Shown: positions 58,920-64,000 of the stretch, in pieces
Layout of the letters: every line of letters begins with the position of its first letter
Numbering within the stretch: the stretch's first letter is position 1
Made by a program: the position numbers and the translations under genes
DNA from: Nemopilema nomurai
Taxonomy: Eukaryota > Cnidaria > Scyphozoa > Rhizostomeae > Rhizostomatidae
Direction: 5' to 3'
DNA length: 64,000 bases
Assembly: GCA_003864495.1 (NCBI GenBank)
Contig: ML133452.1
Coordinates: forward strand, 156,340 to 220,339
The notes under the pieces: generated by a model
The model's input: the letters and a program-made list of their open reading frames with translations, nothing else
The model's database searches: none
What the model was told of the DNA's origin: nothing

Positions 58920-61900
58920 GGATAGCTATTTCTCGCCAAAAAACCAAGGCTGTAGCCTTGCAAAAATCATCGTTTTTCGACCAATTCTTTTCTCGCCTCT
59001 AAGTCACTTCAATGTGACACACGATCACAAACCATCCTATAAGTACACTAAAACAATCATATGAGTCCATTCAGTGAAGAAACGACAGCTCGGTTTGGCC
59101 AAAAACTGACCCTTCGTTTTAAGGCCAAATGGTAAGACTATAACCTTGCAAAAGTGGCGTTTTTTGACTTGGATTTATTAGTCTTCAAATCACGCTCATA
59201 CTAAGCAGAGGTGATTAGTAGACCAACAAGAACCATATGAGTCCATTCAGTGAAGAAACGACAGCTCGGTTTGGCCAAATACTGACCCTTCGTTTTCAGG
59301 CCAAATGGCAAGGCTATAACCTTGCAAAAGTGGCGTTTTTGGCTCGGATTTATTAGTCTTCATATCACGCTCATACTAAGCAGAGGTGATTAGTAGACAA
59401 ACAACAACCATATGAGTCCATTCAGTGAAGAAACGAAAGCTCGGTTTGGCCAAAAACTGGCCCTTCGTTTTAAGGCCAAATGGTAAGACTATAACCTTGC
59501 AAAAGTGGCGTTTTTTGACTTGGATTTATTAGTCTTCAAATCACGCTCATACTAAGCAGAGGTGATTAGTAGACCAACAAGAACCATATGAGTCCATTCA
59601 GTGAAGAAAAAACCGCTCGGTTTGGCCAAATACTGACCCTTCGTTTTCAGGCCAAATGGCAAGGCTATAACCTTGCAAAAGTGGCGTTTTTTGGCTCGGA
59701 TTTATTAGTCTTCATATCACGCTCATACTAAGCAGAGGTGACTAGTAGACCAACAAGAACCATATGAGTCCATTCAGTGAAGAAACGACAGCTCGGTTTG
59801 GCCAAATACTGCCCCTTCGTTTTCAGGCCAAATGGCAAGGCTATAACCTTGCAAAAGTGGCGTTTTTTGGCTAAGATTTTTTAGTCTTCAAATTACGTTC
59901 ATACTAAGCAGAGGTGATAAGTACACCAACAACAACCATATGAGTCCATTCAGTGAAGAAAAAACCGCTCGGTTTGGCCAAAAACTGACCCTTCGTTATT
60001 AGGCCAAATAGGCAAGGCTATAACCTTGCAAAAGTGGCGTTTTTTGGCTAAGATTTTTTAGTCTTCAAATTACGTTCATACTAAGCAGAGGTGATAAGTA
60101 CACCAACAACAACCATATGAGTCCATTCAGTGAAGAAACGACAGCTCGGTTTGGCCAAAAAGTGACCCTTCGTTTTCAGGCCAAATGGCAAGGCTATAAC
60201 CTTGCAAAAGTGGCGTTTTTTGGCTAAGATTTTTTAGTCTTCAAATTACGTTCATACTAAGCAGAGGTGATAAGTACACCAACAACAACCATATGAGTCC
60301 ATTCAGTGAAGAAACGACAGCTCGGTTTGGCCAAAAAGTGACCCTTCGTTTTCAGGCCAAATGGCAAGGCTATAACCTTGGAAAAGTGGCGTTTTTTGGC
60401 TAAGATTTTTTAGTCTTTAAATCACGCTCATACTAAGCAGAGGTGATTAGTACACCAACAACAACCATATGAGTCCATACAGGGAAGAAAAAACCGCTCG
60501 GTTTGGCCAAATACTGCCCTTCGTTTTCAGGCCAAATGGCAAGGCTATAACCTTGGAAAAGTGGCGTTTTTTGGCTAAGATTTTAGTCTTCAAATTACGT
60601 TCATACTTAAGCAGAGGTGATTAGTACACAACAACAACCATATGAGTCCATTCAGTGAAGAAAAGCTCGGTTTGGCCAAAAATGACCCTTCGTTTTCAGG
60701 CCAAATGGCAAGGCTATAACCTTGGAAAAGTGGCGTTTTTTGGCTAAGATTTTTTAGTCTTCAAATTACGTTCATACTAAGCAGAGGTGATTAGTACACC
60801 AACAACAACCATATGAGTCCATTCAGTGAAGAAACGACAGCTCGGTTTGGCCAAAAAGTGACCCTTCGTTTTCAGGCCAAATGGCAAGGCTATAACCTTG
60901 GAAAAGTGGCGTTTTTTGGCTAAGATTTTTTAGTCTTCAAATTACGTTCATACTAAGCAGAGGTGATTAGTACACCAACAACAACCATATGAGTCCATTC
61001 AGTGAAGAAACGACAGCTCGGTTTGGCCAAAAAGTGACCCTTCGTTTTCAGGCCAAATGGCAAGGCTATAACCTTGGAAAAGTGGCGTTTTTTGGCTACG
61101 ATTTTTTAGTCTTCAAATTACTTTCATACTAAGCAGAGGTGATTAGTACACAACAACAACCATATGAGTCCATTCAGTGAAGAAACGACGCTCAGTTTGG
61201 CCAAAAATGACCCTTCGTTTTCAGGCCAAATGGCAAGGCTATAACCTTGGAAAAGTGGCGTTTTTTGGCTCGATTTTTTAGTCTTCAAATACTCATACTA
61301 AGCAGAGGTGATAAGTACACCAACAACAACCATATGAGTCCATTCAGTGAAGAAACGACGCTCGGTTTGGCCAAAAATGACCCTTCGTTTTCAGGCCAAA
61401 TGGCAAGGCTATAACCTTGGAAAAGTGGCGTTTTTTGGCTCGATTTTTTAGTCTTCAAATCACGCTCATACTAAGCAGAGGTGATAAGTACACCAACAAC
61501 AACCATATGAGTCCATTCAGTGAAGAAAAAACCGCTCAGTTTGGCCAAAAACTGACCCTTCGTTTTCAGGCCAAATGGCAAGGCTATAACCTTGGAAAAG
61601 TGGCGTTTTTTGGCTAAGATTTTTTAGTCTTCAAATACGCTCATACTAAGCAGAGGTGATAGTACACCAACAACAACCATATGAGTCCATTCAGTGAAGA
61701 AACGACAGCTCGGTTTGGCCAAAAACTGACCCTTCGTTTTCAGGCCAAATGGCAAGGCTATAACCTTGGAAAAGTGGCGTTTTTTGGCTAAGATTTTTTA
61801 GTCTTCAAATACGCTCATACTAAGCAGAGGTGATAGTACACCAACAACAACCATATGAGTCCATTCAGTGAAGAAACGACAGCTCGGTTTGGCCAAAAAT

Positions 61901-64000
61901 GACCCTTCGTTTTCAGGCCAAATGGCAAGGCTATAACCTTGGAAAAGTGGCGTTTTTTGGCTAAGATTTTTTAGTCTTCAAATACGCTCATACTAAGCAG
62001 AGGTGATAAGTACACCAACAACAACCATATGAGTCCATTCAGTGAAGAAAACACTCGGTTTTGGCCAAAAACTGACCCTTCGTTTTCAGGCCAAATGGCA
62101 AGGCTATAACCTTGGAAAAGTGGCGTTTTTTGGCTAAGATTTTTTAGTCTTCAAATCACGCTCATACTAAGCAGAGGTGATAAGTACACCAACAGAAACC
62201 ATATGAGTCCATTCAGTGAAGAAACGACAGCTCGATTTGGCCAAAAAGTGACCCTTCGTTTTCAGGCCAAATGGCAAGGCTATAACCTTGGAAAAGTGGC
62301 GTTTTTTGGCTAAGATTTTTTAGTCTTCAAATACGCTCATACTAAGCAGAGGTGATAAGTACACCAACAACAACCATATGAGTCCATTCAGTGAAGAAAT
62401 GACTGGTCAGTTTGGCCAAAAACTGACCCTTCGTTTTCAGGCCAAATGGCAAGGCTATAACCTTGGAAAAGTGGCGTTTTTTGGCTAAGATTTTTTAGTC
62501 TTCAAACGCTCATACTAAGCAGAGGTGATAAGTACACCAACAACAACCATATGAGTCCATTCAGTGAAGAAAACCGCTCGGTTTGGCCAAAAACTGACCC
62601 TTCGTTTTCAGGCCAAATGGCAAGGCTATAACCTTGGAAAAGTGGCGTTTTTTGGCTATTTTTTAGTCTTCAAATACGCTCATACTAAGCAGAGGTGATA
62701 AGTACACCAACAACAACCATATGAGTCCATTCAGTGAAGAAATGACTGGTCAGTTTGGCCAAAAATTGACCCTTCGTTTTCAGGCCAAATGGCAAGGCTA
62801 TAACCTTGGAAAAGTGGCGTTTTTTGGCTCGGATTTTTTAGTCTTCAAATCACGCTCATACTAAGCAGAGGTGATAAGTACACCAACAACAACCATATGA
62901 GTCCATTCAGTGAAGAAATGACTGGGTTTGGCCAAAAATGACCCTTCGTTTTCAGGCCAAATGGCAAGGCTATAACCTTGGAAAAGTGGCGTTTTTTGGC
63001 TACGATTTTTTAGTCTTCAAATCTCGCTCATATTAAGCAGAGGTGATAAGTACACCAACAACAACCATATGAGTCCATTCAGTGAAGAAAAAACCGCTCG
63101 GTTTGGCCAAAAACTCCCTTCGTTATTAGGCCAAATGGCAAGGCTATAACCTTGGAAAAGTGGCGTTTTTTGGCTAAGATTTTTTAGTCTTCAAATTACG
63201 CTCATACTAAGCAGAGGTGATAAGTACACCAACAACAACCATATGAGTCCATTCAGTGAAGAAACGACAGCTCGGTTTGGCCAAAAATTGACCCTTCGTT
63301 TTCAGGCCAAATGGCAAGGCTATAACCTTGGAAAAGTGGCGTTTTTTGGCTACGATTTTTCAGTCTTCAAATCTCGCTCATATTAATCAGAGGTGATAAG
63401 TACACCAACAACAACCATATGAGTCCATTCAGTGAAGAAAAAGCTGGTCGGTTTGGCCAAAAACTGCCCCTTCGTTATTAGGCCAAATAGGCAAGGCTAT
63501 AACCTTGGAAAAGTGGCGTTTTTTGGCTAAGATTTTTTAGTCTTCAAATTACGTTCATACTAAGCAGAGGTGAATAGTACAACAACAACAACAATATGAG
63601 TCCATACAGTGAAGAAACGACCGCTCGGTTTGGCCAAATACTGCCCCTTCGTTTTGAGGCCAAATGACAAGGCTATAACCTTGCAAAAGTGGCGTTTCTT
63701 GGCTAAGATTTTTTAGTCTTTAAATCACGCTCATACTAAGCAGAGGTGATAAGTACACCAACAATAACCATATGCGGCCATCAGGAAGAAACGACCGCTC
63801 GGTTTGGCCAAATACTGCCCCTTCGTTTTCAGGCCAATTGGCAAGGCTATAACCTTGGAAAAGTGGCGTTTTTTGGCTACGATTTTTTAGTCTTCAAACT
63901 ACGTTCATACTTAGCAGAGGTGATTAGTACACCAACAACAACCATATGAGTCCATTCAGTGAAGAAACGACAGCTCGGTTTGGCCAAATACTGCCCCTTC
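58920..64000. repeat. Satellite array, ~175-bp unit, about 29 copies, runs off the window
   Basis: Head-to-tail units of about 170-178 bp, recognisable by CATATGAGTCCATTCAGTG once per unit; 29 such sites lie between about 59,058 and 63,960. A degenerate edge copy lies at about 58,920-59,050. Each unit contains TTTGGCC...GGCCAAA, able to form a hairpin around CCCTTCG, and CAAGG-CTATAA-CCTTG. Units differ by small indels and by a variable segment after GAAGAAA (CGACAGC, AAACCGC, TGACTGG and so on). Short open frames in it are by-products of the repeat. The right edge is outside the window. Confidence 0.95.

Noticed and set aside
61417..63949. 66-67-codon frames in the satellite
   Set aside because: Produced by the repeat itself; not kept open in most units.
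1..64000. tRNA and rRNA genes
   Set aside because: I looked for T-arm/B-box-like GGTTCGA contexts and rRNA-like blocks by eye and found none with supporting flanks. A covariance-model scan would be needed to be sure.

Overview
The window is metazoan genomic DNA: AT-rich, with spliced genes, GT-AG introns, long gene-poor stretches and many DNA-transposon remnants. An anthozoan cnidarian (coral or sea anemone relative) fits the gene set and the MITE families best, but that is an inference. No rRNA, tRNA or CRISPR array was recognised.

Layout. (1) 1-25,200 holds two voltage-gated potassium channel genes of the non-Shaker (Shaw/Kv3-like) type, both on the minus strand. The gene at 20,822-25,184 appears complete in three exons (T1 domain; S1; S2-S6 with pore). 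At 6,788-7,372 only the T1-encoding first exon of a paralogue is visible. The DNA between them is mostly featureless, with small tandem repeats. (2) 29,025-32,011 holds ASF1, the H3-H4 histone chaperone, in four plus-strand exons. It encodes essentially only the conserved core. Its third intron carries a 1.14-kb DNA transposon with a clean 6-bp target duplication. (3) 32,707-42,362 is a 9.66-kb composite transposon with the order M-B-M-B-M. M is a ~275-bp MITE-like repeat and B a ~4.4-kb body. Each B encodes, convergently, a Rep-like protein (HUH endonuclease plus SF3 helicase) and a Tc1/mariner DD34E transposase, separated by six GGTAAACCGT iterons. A TA duplication flanks only the outside of the whole array. 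(4) 42,935-57,961 holds TAF7 (minus strand) and RPF1 (plus strand), a head-to-head pair. An 8.95-kb foldback-type element with a 10-bp target duplication sits between their start codons; without it the ATGs would be about 107 bp apart. (5) 58,920 to the window end is a ~175-bp satellite array of about 29 units that runs off the edge.

How the parts relate. ASF1 (chromatin assembly), TAF7 (TFIID) and RPF1 (60S ribosome assembly) are housekeeping genes packed close together, and the transposons occupy the gaps and introns between them. The best candidate for an undescribed system is the composite element. It combines a cut-and-paste DDE transposase with a CRESS/parvovirus-like replication initiator and an iteron array, and it is present as a head-to-tail dimer. 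That is what integration of a rolling-circle concatemer would look like, although unequal recombination between the M repeats would give the same structure.
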